The notes below the pieces were generated by a model. The model saw only the letters and a list, made by a program, of their open reading frames with translations, made no database searches and had not been told where the DNA came from. Positions 1 through 6,301 of a stretch of DNA of 11,055 nt are shown here, piece after piece. This DNA is from Clostridia bacterium. GTDB lineage: Bacteria > Bacillota > Clostridia > Christensenellales > UBA1242. Location of the stretch: positions 1 through 11,055 of the forward strand of contig JAQVOQ010000033.1 of NCBI GenBank assembly GCA_028702545.1, given 5' to 3'. The stretch's first letter is position 1. Every line of letters starts with the position of its first letter. The position numbers and the translations under genes are program-made.

Positions 1-258
1 GATATTCCCGCAATGCGACTAACTGTTAAAAACGGTGGACACGCAATAGGCGTTTATAATCCTGACCATGCTCGCCCTAATCAACTATTAGAATTAGTAA
101 GGGATAATCGTATAAACTTCTATGCACCTGCTGATTATAAAGAGTTTAGTATACTAGATACTATAATAAAAGAGATTATTTTAAAAATAAAATATTCTTT
201 TAGCCTAGATGGTCAAACACAATTACAAAAAGAAGAGGCAAAAAAAGAATTGGTTTAG
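1..258 (+). CDS. HAD-type hydrolase, C-terminal end (partial)
   Basis: The reading frame is open from base 1 (first codons D-I-P-A-M) to a TAG stop at 256-258, so the gene starts outside the window and only its last 85 codons are seen. The visible start has the pattern D-I-P-A-M-R-L...GGHAIGVYNP, resembling the motif IV region of haloacid-dehalogenase phosphatases, in which an acidic residue near 'D-x-P-x-M' coordinates magnesium. The stretch NFYAPADY followed by a helix (residues about 43-63) fits the C-terminal end of a subgroup of these proteins. The catalytic nucleophile motif is not in the window, so the substrate is unknown. The tail ends in a Lys/Glu-rich stretch. It is the only plus-strand gene and converges on the minus-strand operon. 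Confidence 0.6.
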   Translation, partial: DIPAMRLTVKNGGHAIGVYNPDHARPNQLLELVRDNRINFYAPADYKEFSILDTIIKEIILKIKYSFSLDGQTQLQKEEAKKELV

Positions 259-279
259 AAATAAGATTTATTTTAAATG

Positions 280-405
280 TTGTCATTCTGAGAGGTAGCC
301 GTATTAATAGACTTACGAAGAATCTAATATTTAGAATATAAAATAATAAAATATACTAATGGTATTCTTCACAAGTATGCTAATACTGTTGGTTCAGAAT
401 GACAA
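280..405. repeat. MITE-like imperfect palindrome with TGTCATTCTGA ends
   Basis: A 126-bp near-palindrome fills most of the convergent intergenic space. Outer arms of 12 bp match perfectly (280-291 with 394-405). Inner arms continue the symmetry: 301-306 with 381-386, and 311-323 with 364-376 (11 of 13 bases). The ends TGTCATTCTGA and the internal CGAAGAATCT resemble a dispersed non-coding repeat I recall from several bacterial genomes. No ORF lies inside and no clear target-site duplication is visible. On RNA it would fold into a long stem downstream of the HAD-type gene. Confidence 0.65.
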
Positions 406-415
406 AAGTTAAAAG

Positions 416-447
416 AAAAAGCGAGGTTAATTTAGCCTCGTTTTTTT
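416..447. terminator. Bidirectional intrinsic terminator
   Basis: A stem is formed by CGAGG (422-426) and CCTCG (436-440), extended by a U-G wobble and a T-A pair inside and by flanking A/T pairs. A run of seven T follows on the plus strand (441-447) and five A precede it (416-420), which give a T-run on the minus strand. It can therefore end both the plus-strand HAD-type transcript and the minus-strand cmk-plsC-guanylate-kinase transcript, whose last stop codon is at 479-481. Confidence 0.8.
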
Positions 448-478
448 ATTAAAATTAAGTTTAAAGAATTTGTTAGTA

Positions 479-1303
479 TTATACTTGAAGATTTTTTATA
501 TAAATCTGCCACCTTTCATTTTGTTCTTCTGTTAACTTTTTATATCTTTTCTTTTTTTTAACTTGTTTACACAAATTAACTTTTACAATTAAGCTTGCAA
601 CAAATTTTTCTTCTCCGTTTAACAAAATAATCTTTCCGTCTTTTAAAAGCACATCGGCAAATATTTTTTCAGCATTTTCTTTATATTTTTCGCAAAGTTT
701 GGTAATTTTTTTAATGTTCAACTTGCTAACAGGTTTTAAAAACACAAAATTACTAAAACTATTTTCATTTTTAATTATTTCTAGCAAAAGACTATTTGTT
801 TGCTCTATGGTTTTATTTAATATAATAAAGTCAAATTTATATTTTTGTGCTTGCTCGTAAGGATAGCGTTTTAAGCGTTTTTTAATATCTTTCTCGCCTC
901 TACCTTTAAGCCTGCTAACTAATACTCTTTTATTTTTAGTAGTTAAAAATACCCTTATGGTGTTTGTAAAAGGTTTTAGTATTCTTGACAAATTTATAGC
1001 GCCCTCAACACCAATATCCTTCATTAAAATTTTACCACTCTTTAAGTACTCGTTAAAAATTATCTTACTAGAACCATAGAAGTTTCCATGAATTAATTCG
1101 TGTTCAAATAATTCGCCCGCTTTTACTTTATCCTCAAACTCTTCTTTTGTTAAATAATAAAAAGGATTTCCTTCAACTTCCCCTGCTCGCATAGCCCTTG
1201 TCGTTAAAGTTGGCATTAACACTACACTACTATTTTTAGGTTTTAAATCATTGATTAAAGTGTTTTTACCTGCTCCGCTACTACCTGCTAACATTATAAA
1301 CAT
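479..1303 (-). CDS. Guanylate-kinase-like protein with C-terminal extension
   Basis: Residues 1-180 match the guanylate kinase fold (ATP + GMP to ADP + GDP). Visible are the P-loop GSSGAGKNT (7-15), the GMP-binding stretch TTRAMRAGEVEGNPFYYL (34-51), FEHELIHGNFYGSS (66-79), KDIGVEGA (95-102) and the lid RLKGRGEKDIKKRL (131-144). Departures from the usual family are Asn14 after the P-loop lysine, Thr32 where the GMP site usually has Ser, and Phe48 at the usual Tyr of G-x-D-Y. The protein has 274 residues; ordinary bacterial Gmk has about 200. Residues 185-274 form an extra region ending in a lysine-rich patch (247-256) and a Trp-containing tail. The start ATG at 1301-1303 has an AGGAG within the 3' end of plsC; Met4 is an alternative start. 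It is last in the cmk-plsC unit, 2 bp after plsC. Housekeeping gmk may lie elsewhere, so I give no symbol. GMP kinase activity is probable but not certain. Confidence 0.75.
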   Translation of the reverse strand: MFIMLAGSSGAGKNTLINDLKPKNSSVVLMPTLTTRAMRAGEVEGNPFYYLTKEEFEDKVKAGELFEHELIHGNFYGSSKIIFNEYLKSGKILMKDIGVEGAINLSRILKPFTNTIRVFLTTKNKRVLVSRLKGRGEKDIKKRLKRYPYEQAQKYKFDFIILNKTIEQTNSLLLEIIKNENSFSNFVFLKPVSKLNIKKITKLCEKYKENAEKIFADVLLKDGKIILLNGEEKFVASLIVKVNLCKQVKKKKRYKKLTEEQNERWQIYIKNLQV

Positions 1304-1305
1304 CT

Positions 1306-1899
1306 TTATTTTTCTCCTTTTTCAAGCGCAATATTTAATTGTTGTTGCTTTTCTTTTATTATTTGTGTCGCTTTTTCTAAAGTTTCTTTAAATGCCTCGC
1401 CCTCTACTTGTTCTAAGCAAAATGGCTCGCCGATTATCAATGTGTTGCGTCTAAATATCTTCGGCGTTTTTATAAGCTTCATAGGTATAATCGGTGCATT
1501 TGTCTTTAAACTAAACATTGCCACACCATTTTTAAATTGTTCGTCCGCTTCTTCGCTATTTCGCGTGCCACCGGGGAAAACTCCTAATATACCACCTGAT
1601 TTTAATAGTTTTAATACTTGTTTTACTGCCGTTATATCAGCCTCTCCACGATTTATTTTTATTATTTTCATATGCGTAAAAAACCAATGAGAGATTTTTG
1701 TTCTAAATAATTCAGCTTTACCTAAAAAACTAATTTGCTGTTTTAAACTTACGCCTATAATAATTCCGTCTAAATTGCTCGTATGGTTACAAATCAAGAT
1801 GCTTTTGCCGTTAATCAAATTTTGTCTGCCAACAATCTTTGTTGGATAAAATATTTTTATAGGCAAATAAAACAGTGCTCTGATAAAATAATAAAACAT
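1306..1899 (-). CDS. plsC: 1-acyl-sn-glycerol-3-phosphate acyltransferase
   Basis: This membrane-associated acyltransferase family transfers an acyl chain to lysophosphatidic acid to make phosphatidic acid. Numbering from the ATG at 1897-1899, the H-x4-D catalytic motif is H39-TSNL-D44, the glycerol-phosphate-binding block is GKAELF...INRG (about 60-85), the third motif reads FPGGTR (108-113), and APIIP follows. The N-terminus is hydrophobic, as expected for a membrane anchor. The third motif is normally FPEGTR, so Gly110 replaces a conserved Glu. Length 197 is normal. A TTG three bases upstream could add one Met, but AGGAG at 1906-1910 lies 6 nt from the ATG and only 3 nt from the TTG. The gene follows cmk by 9 bp, a common Firmicute arrangement. 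Confidence 0.88.
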   Translation of the reverse strand: MFYYFIRALFYLPIKIFYPTKIVGRQNLINGKSILICNHTSNLDGIIIGVSLKQQISFLGKAELFRTKISHWFFTHMKIIKINRGEADITAVKQVLKLLKSGGILGVFPGGTRNSEEADEQFKNGVAMFSLKTNAPIIPMKLIKTPKIFRRNTLIIGEPFCLEQVEGEAFKETLEKATQIIKEKQQQLNIALEKGEK

Positions 1900-1905
1900 C
1901 AATCT

Positions 1906-1910
1906 CTCCT
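1906..1910 (-). promoter_or_regulatory. plsC ribosome binding site overlapping the cmk stop
   Basis: On the minus strand the cmk stop TAG (1909-1911) runs directly into AGGAG (1906-1910), so ribosomes finishing cmk stop on the plsC initiation site. The 6-nt spacing selects ATG 1897-1899 over the upstream TTG as the plsC start. The layout suggests translational coupling. Confidence 0.75.
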
Positions 1911-2583
1911 ATTTAATAATAAAACTTAATATTTTTTTAACAACCTCTTGTATACTTATAACTGTAGAATCTATATATATAGCATCATCGGCTTGTTTTA
2001 GGGGCGAAAACTCCCTTGTAGTATCTCTAAAATCACGCTCTTTCATATCGGCTAAAATTTGCTCATAATCAGCGTTTAGTTTGCCTTTTTGCAAATATTC
2101 TTTATATCTTCTTTTTGCCCTTTCTTCTAGTTTTGCATCTAAATAAAATTTGTAACTAGCCTTTGGTAAAACAACAGTACCTATATCTCTACCATCTATT
2201 ATCAAGCTTTGCTTTGTAGCCAAATGTTGTTGAATTGCTACCATTTTAATCCTAACACTAGGCAAACTGCTAATTTTGCTAGCCGCTTCACTAACCGCTT
2301 CATTGGATAATAAGTCGGTAACATCTTCGCCGTTTAACAGCGTTCTTTGCCTTTTGTTAACATACTTTACATCTATATTTAAGGAATGTAAAAAAGTTAG
2401 CACATCCTCTTCATTTAACGGGTCAATATTAAGTCTAAGAGCGTGTAAACCCGCAGCCCTATACATTGCGCCAGTGTTAAGATAAAGAATGTCTAACTTA
2501 CTTGATACTGCCTCTGCAACAGTTGTTTTGCCTGCTCCTGCTGGCCCGTCTATTGCCACTGATATGAGTTTTTTGTTTTGCAT
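1909..2583 (-). CDS. cmk: Cytidylate kinase
   Basis: This cytosolic kinase phosphorylates CMP and dCMP to the diphosphates using ATP. The 224-residue length and motif order fit the family throughout: P-loop IDGPAGAGKTT (11-21), the substrate-binding TGAMYR (37-42), GRDIGTVV (131-138), the lid ERAKRRY (154-160), then a RD..D..R segment and the PL..ADDAIYID element near the C-terminus. The ATG at 2581-2583 is preceded by AAAGGAA about 10 nt upstream and by a good promoter. It is the first gene of a unit with plsC and the guanylate-kinase-like gene, so two nucleoside-monophosphate kinases are co-transcribed with a phospholipid enzyme. Confidence 0.96.
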   Translation of the reverse strand: MQNKKLISVAIDGPAGAGKTTVAEAVSSKLDILYLNTGAMYRAAGLHALRLNIDPLNEEDVLTFLHSLNIDVKYVNKRQRTLLNGEDVTDLLSNEAVSEAASKISSLPSVRIKMVAIQQHLATKQSLIIDGRDIGTVVLPKASYKFYLDAKLEERAKRRYKEYLQKGKLNADYEQILADMKERDFRDTTREFSPLKQADDAIYIDSTVISIQEVVKKILSFIIK

Positions 2584-2618
2584 TAAACTTCTGTTCCTTT
2601 TTTTATTCTATTTAAAAA

Positions 2619-2647
2619 ATTATAACTTAAAACAAAAATAAAAGCAA
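2619..2647 (-). promoter_or_regulatory. Sigma-A-type promoter for cmk
   Basis: A perfect TATAAT -10 (2619-2624) has TTGCTT (2642-2647) 17 bp upstream as a -35, which matches the first three positions of TTGACA. Transcription would start near 2612, giving a leader of about 30 nt with an AAAGGAA site. It lies just after the terminator of the preceding operon, consistent with a new transcription unit. Confidence 0.65.
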
Positions 2648-2652
2648 CCCAT

Positions 2653-2680
2653 AAAAAAACCATTTTAAAAAAATGGTTTT
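2653..2680 (-). terminator. Intrinsic terminator after the rluB-type gene
   Basis: AAAACCATTTT (2656-2666) and AAAATGGTTTT (2670-2680) form an 11-bp stem with a 3-base loop, followed on the minus strand by a T-run (2653-2659, partly within the stem). Only two pairs are G-C, so it may be leaky. The plus strand also has a T-run (2682-2689), but no plus-strand gene enters here. It separates the pseudouridine synthase gene (stop at 2693) from cmk. Confidence 0.72.
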
Positions 2681-2692
2681 CTTTTTTTTAGT

Positions 2693-3397
2693 TTATGCTT
2701 TTTTTAAATATTCAACTTCTGTTTCACTTAATTTTCTATATTCTTTTCTTGATAGTCCACCAAGTTTAATTTCGCCAATCGCTACTCTTTTTAAAAATAA
2801 CACTTCTTTTCCTATTGCTTCAAACATTTTTTTTATTTGTCTGTTTCTGCCCTCGTGGATTGTTAATTGAACTCTTGTAACACCCTCGGCATATTTAAGT
2901 TTTTTAATACTAGACTTTGCCGTTCTAACGCCGTCTATTATAACACCCGACCTTAAAACTGCAAGTTCACTCTCTAAAAGTGGGCCTTTAATATTCGCAA
3001 CATAGGTTTTTTCGATTTCGTGGCTCGGATGCATCAGTTTATGTGATAAGTCGCCATCATTGGTTAAAATAATCAACCCTTCGGTGTCGTAATCTAGCCT
3101 GCCTACTGGAAAAATGCGTTCATCGGTATCAATTAACTCTAAAATTGTTTTCCTGCCCTTATCGTCTTTTGCTGATGATATATAACCCTTAGGCTTATTT
3201 AATAAATAGTAAACTTTATCTTCTACTAAATTAACTTCACTATCGTCCATTTTAACTTTATCTTTTGTTATATCAATATCGGTTGCTAAATTAGTAACGA
3301 TTTTGCCGTTAACGCTAATCTTGCCCGCTAATATCAACTCTTCTACCTTTCTTCTTGAAGCTATACCGCAAGTAGCTAAATATTTGTTAATTCTCAT
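2693..3397 (-). CDS. rluB: Pseudouridine synthase, RluB/RsuA family
   Basis: The protein has an S4 RNA-binding domain at residues 1-60 (MRINKYLATCGIASRRKVEELI, then GKISVNGKIV), followed by the RsuA/RluB/RluE/RluF catalytic domain. The catalytic motif GRLDYDTEGL spans 99-108 with Asp102 as the expected nucleophile, and the EGRNRQIKKM motif lies in the C-terminal third. Family members isomerise uridine in rRNA; in Firmicutes the copy near scpAB is usually assigned to 23S rRNA. The choice of RluB over other subfamilies rests on this context more than on sequence. Length 234 is normal. The ATG at 3395-3397 has AAGGAA 7-8 nt upstream. It is last in its operon, 17 bp after the carboxypeptidase gene. 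Confidence 0.88.
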   Translation of the reverse strand: MRINKYLATCGIASRRKVEELILAGKISVNGKIVTNLATDIDITKDKVKMDDSEVNLVEDKVYYLLNKPKGYISSAKDDKGRKTILELIDTDERIFPVGRLDYDTEGLIILTNDGDLSHKLMHPSHEIEKTYVANIKGPLLESELAVLRSGVIIDGVRTAKSSIKKLKYAEGVTRVQLTIHEGRNRQIKKMFEAIGKEVLFLKRVAIGEIKLGGLSRKEYRKLSETEVEYLKKA

Positions 3398-3414
3398 TTG
3401 TTATTCCTTTTTTG

Positions 3415-4569
3415 TTAGTCGTAAAACCATCTTTTTATTATTTCCTTTATCTTGTCTTCAAGCTCTATACTTTCAACACTCTCAATAGTATATATATTTT
3501 CGCAAAAAAGCAAGTCTTTACCTAGATATATTTTAATTTCGCCTACCGCTTGTTCTTTTTTTAGTGGCGGATTTAATACTTGTGGCAATTCTTTTTCTAT
3601 AGTTATTTGCTCTTTTTCACCTTTAGCAAGTGGATAAGAAAAACCTTTCTCCGAATACAATTTAACTTTTTGCTCTCTACCATCATCTACTGGCAAACTA
3701 TCTATATAAGTATATGGTTTTAACAATTCAACACTTTGATAATTGTTAAAAACACTGTTAAAAGCTTGTTCGCTATCCTCAAACATATTAGGCGAATTAA
3801 GTACGACGCAAACTAGTTCTAATCCATCTTTTTTGGCAACAGAAACAGAACATCTGCCCGCATTGTCAGTAAAACCTGTTTTGCCACCTATGCACCACTC
3901 GTAGCTTTTAAGTAACCTTTGTTTATTTAGCAAAAACCTATTATTACCCTCAGGTGTTGAGGTTATTTGAACCTTTCTTGTGCCTGTAATATCCGCATAG
4001 TCAGCATTTTGTTGTGCATAAGCTGTAATTTTAGCTAAGTCGTAAGCAGTAGTAAAGTGGCCCTTAGCATCTAGTCCGTGAGGATTAGCAAAGAGTGTAT
4101 TTTTTGCACCAACTTCCCTCGCTTTTTCGTTCATTAAGTCAATAAAAATGTCTAAATCTCCCTTACCAATATGATAAGCAATTGCAAGCGATGCATCGTT
4201 GCCTGAGGCTAGCATTAAGCCGTATAACAGCTCTCTTAGCGGCATTTTTTCGCCTTTCCTTAAATAAATTGAGGTGCCCTCAATGCCGACTGCTTTATCA
4301 TTTATATTTACCATTTCATCTAAATTTTGGCTATTTTCAATAGCGACAATCGCCGTCATAATTTTAGTTGTTGATGCCATAGCGAGTTGTTGATGCTCGT
4401 TTTGTGCTAATAACACTCTACCTGAATTAACATCTAAAACAGCAACTGATCTTGCCGAATAAGCGTTTACTTTTATAAAATCAGAATTTTTGTTATATAT
4501 ATACATATTAAACATAAACATCAGCACTAAAAGTAGTACGACTGTTAAAAAAAGTTTATTATTCTTCAT
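3415..4569 (-). CDS. D-alanyl-D-alanine carboxypeptidase, S11 family (DacB-like)
   Basis: This penicillin-binding protein removes the terminal D-alanine from peptidoglycan stem peptides outside the membrane. All three active-site motifs are intact: STTK (66-69, Ser66 nucleophile), SGN (122-124) and KTG (230-232). An N-terminal hydrophobic segment (about 6-25) acts as a signal peptide or anchor. After the catalytic domain a beta-rich region leads to an amphipathic C-terminal end (about 362-384, with KIKEIIKRW) typical of membrane-associated low-molecular-weight PBPs. The ATG at 4567-4569 overlaps the upstream ytfJ-like gene by 11 bp, with GAGG 9 nt upstream. Its place between scpAB-ytfIJ and rluB matches sporulation-linked dacB loci, but the sequence alone does not separate DacB from other S11 enzymes. 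Confidence 0.9.
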   Translation of the reverse strand: MKNNKLFLTVVLLLVLMFMFNMYIYNKNSDFIKVNAYSARSVAVLDVNSGRVLLAQNEHQQLAMASTTKIMTAIVAIENSQNLDEMVNINDKAVGIEGTSIYLRKGEKMPLRELLYGLMLASGNDASLAIAYHIGKGDLDIFIDLMNEKAREVGAKNTLFANPHGLDAKGHFTTAYDLAKITAYAQQNADYADITGTRKVQITSTPEGNNRFLLNKQRLLKSYEWCIGGKTGFTDNAGRCSVSVAKKDGLELVCVVLNSPNMFEDSEQAFNSVFNNYQSVELLKPYTYIDSLPVDDGREQKVKLYSEKGFSYPLAKGEKEQITIEKELPQVLNPPLKKEQAVGEIKIYLGKDLLFCENIYTIESVESIELEDKIKEIIKRWFYD

Positions 4570-4981
4570 TATCTTTGACCTCTTCTTTTTTATTTGTAAT
4601 ATTAGACCAGCCGTTTATAGCTTTTGCAATTACTTCAAATAAACTAGTTGTGGCAATTAGGTTATCTATTTTTATCATTTTATATCCTGATTCTTCTTTT
4701 ATTAAAAAACCAACAGGCACAATGTTAAAGCCTGAACCAGAACCTCCCGCAAAAGGATTAGCTTCTTGCTTTTTGGACTTAAAAGTATTAGTCTCATACT
4801 CGCCACCTCCCGCAACAAAGCCAACAATTACTTTTGTAATAGGGATTATAGTCGTTCCATCTTCTGTTTTTATGGGACTTCCAATAACCGTATTCACATC
4901 TATAATGCTTTTTATTTGAGTCATTGCACTCTTCATAATCTGCTCTATCTTGTTACTTGTTTGTCTATCTTCCATAAACAT
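4559..4981 (-). CDS. ytfJ: GerW/YtfJ family spore-associated protein
   Basis: The 140-residue protein matches the YtfJ/GerW family. It has a short N-terminal helix with IMKSAM, the stretch VNTVIGSPI followed by DGTTIIPITKVIVGFVAGGGE (about residues 29-61), a polar loop, and the glycine-rich AGGSGSGFNIVPVGFLI element (about 78-94), which is the family signature. In Bacillus subtilis GerW is linked to spore germination, but members also occur in non-sporulating bacteria and the biochemical role is unknown. ATG 4979-4981 has AAGGAG 4 nt upstream; ATG 4973-4975 (Met3) is 10 nt away and equally possible. The gene overlaps its DUF2953 neighbour by 17 bp and the carboxypeptidase by 11 bp, so translation is probably coupled. 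Confidence 0.88.
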   Translation of the reverse strand: MFMEDRQTSNKIEQIMKSAMTQIKSIIDVNTVIGSPIKTEDGTTIIPITKVIVGFVAGGGEYETNTFKSKKQEANPFAGGSGSGFNIVPVGFLIKEESGYKMIKIDNLIATTSLFEVIAKAINGWSNITNKKEEVKDNEE

Positions 4982-5531
4982 TACTCTCCTTTTTTGCTTT
5001 TTGTGTTTTTTTAATCCATGCTCTTATGATGCTTAAAAACAAACCAATAGTTGATATATTAATTTGACCTTTAAGCCTTGCATTTAACCGCTCTTCATTA
5101 TAATGCGTTTTTATTTTTGTGATAGGTTTAAATTCACCACTTTTATAACTAAAATAACTTAAGATTATTGATAAGAATACTTGAATATAACCGCTTATCA
5201 TACTAGATAAAAATGCATTTTCGCTTACACCCACATTTATTGTTAAGTAAAACCTCTTAACTATTAACCTTTTAAACAAGGCTTTTTGCAACTGGTTATA
5301 AAACTCTAAATTGGCGTCAAAACCACTTAGTGGTAACAATATTTTTTTACCTTTTTTAGTCGTAACTTCAATATTGTTATTAATTAATCTTAAATTTACA
5401 TTTATTAGCTTGATTTTATTAAAGAGCAAAAATTTAAAGTTTCCGGTATTATTAAAAAGGTCGTAAAAAACTTTAAACTTCAAATTTATAGGCACAAATA
5501 ATAAACCAAATAAAATAATAAAAACTATCAT
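4965..5531 (-). CDS. DUF2953 (YtfI-like) membrane protein
   Basis: The protein begins with a hydrophobic segment (residues 1-14) followed by short beta-like stretches, and has a second hydrophobic region (about 110-127, SMISGYIQVFLSIILSYF). The C-terminus is basic (IKKTQKAKK). This architecture and the position directly upstream of ytfJ fit the DUF2953 family (YtfI in B. subtilis). I assign it mainly from context and architecture, as the family is poorly conserved; no function is known. Length 188 is near the usual size. The ATG at 5529-5531 is the only start in the frame (an in-frame TAG lies about 30 bases upstream). No AGGAG-like site precedes it: the 24 bases before the ATG are AT-only except for three positions, and a terminator lies directly upstream. 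Confidence 0.72.
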   Translation of the reverse strand: MIVFIILFGLLFVPINLKFKVFYDLFNNTGNFKFLLFNKIKLINVNLRLINNNIEVTTKKGKKILLPLSGFDANLEFYNQLQKALFKRLIVKRFYLTINVGVSENAFLSSMISGYIQVFLSIILSYFSYKSGEFKPITKIKTHYNEERLNARLKGQINISTIGLFLSIIRAWIKKTQKAKKESNVYGR

Positions 5532-5554
5532 ACTTTTATTATTAGTTAAAAGCT

Positions 5555-5585
5555 AAAAAAAATGTATGAATTTATTATTCATACA
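5555..5585 (-). terminator. Intrinsic terminator after scpB
   Basis: TGTATGAA (5563-5570) pairs perfectly with TTCATACA (5578-5585), extended by one T-A pair, around a 5-base loop. On the minus strand eight T follow (from A5555-5562). It lies 27 bp after the scpB stop and 23 bp before the ytfI-like start codon, so it either ends the M50-scpAB transcript or attenuates read-through into the next four genes. Confidence 0.75.
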
Positions 5586-5611
5586 CTTCTTTTTAATATT
5601 AACTTTTTATT

Positions 5612-6301
5612 TTAGTTTTCGCTAATAGCTTTTTTGCCTTCCTCTTCTTCTTTTAAACTGTTTGCATCGCTTTGTTTTATTAGTCTTTCAAACTCTTCTT
5701 CACTGTTTAAAACCTGTTGGTCTTCATCTTCTTCAGGAATTTCAAACTCATTATACAAGGTAAAACTTTTTTCGGCATTTATTGTTGCAATACTTTCTAT
5801 TAAATCATCATAATCTGGCAAATCCTTTAAGTCGGTAAGTTCAAAACGCTTTAAAAAATCGTCAGTCGTGCCAAATAACATGGGTTTTCCTAATGCTTCC
5901 TTTCTGCCAACTACTTCTACTAAGTTATGTTTCATTAGATTTTGCAGTGCATAGTCTGAGTTAACACCTCTAATATTTTCTACTTCTAACCTGGTTATTG
6001 GTTGTTTATATGCAATAATTGCCATGGCCTCAAGCATAGCTTTGCTTAACTTACGCTCACGAATAGGATTTAGTACCGTTGCAACATCCTCAGCATAATC
6101 TGAGTTTGAGCACATCTGCACCTTACTTCTATAAGTTATAATGTTAACACCACTAGTTTCGTTATATTTTTGTTGCAATTCTTTAACGGCAACATCAAGC
6201 TCATCTTCTAAGATGCCTAGTTTTTCCATTATATCTACTTTTTCTATTCCATCGCCTGAAACAAATAAAATTGCTTCAATTATCTCTTTTAAATTATTCA
6301 T
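5612..6301 (-). CDS. scpB: Segregation and condensation protein B
   Basis: ScpB is the winged-helix kleisin partner subunit of the Smc-ScpA-ScpB condensin that compacts and separates chromosomes. The family pattern is clear: LKEIIEAILFVSGDGI (4-19), then the second winged helix with AYKQPITRLEVENIRGVNSDYALQ and VVGRKEALGKPMLFGTT. The core ends at about residue 165-170 (DLKDLPD). Some 60 further residues are strongly acidic (EIPEEDEDQQ..., KEEEEGKK), longer than many homologues. ATG 6299-6301 overlaps the scpA stop by 8 bp, which suggests coupled translation and matched amounts of the two subunits. Confidence 0.96.
   Translation of the reverse strand: MNNLKEIIEAILFVSGDGIEKVDIMEKLGILEDELDVAVKELQQKYNETSGVNIITYRSKVQMCSNSDYAEDVATVLNPIRERKLSKAMLEAMAIIAYKQPITRLEVENIRGVNSDYALQNLMKHNLVEVVGRKEALGKPMLFGTTDDFLKRFELTDLKDLPDYDDLIESIATINAEKSFTLYNEFEIPEEDEDQQVLNSEEEFERLIKQSDANSLKEEEEGKKAISEN

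Noticed and set aside
280..405. CRISPR repeat or small structured RNA gene in the convergent gap
   Set aside because: There is a single palindrome with no repeated spacer pattern, and no promoter or known RNA family features that I can recognise.
1900..1902. TTG start for plsC
   Set aside because: AGGAG is only 3 nt from the TTG but 6 nt from the ATG that follows it, so the ATG is preferred.
4575..4919. 114-residue plus-strand ORF opposite ytfJ
   Set aside because: It is the antisense shadow of a well-conserved gene, has no family-like sequence and no plus-strand promoter or terminator context.
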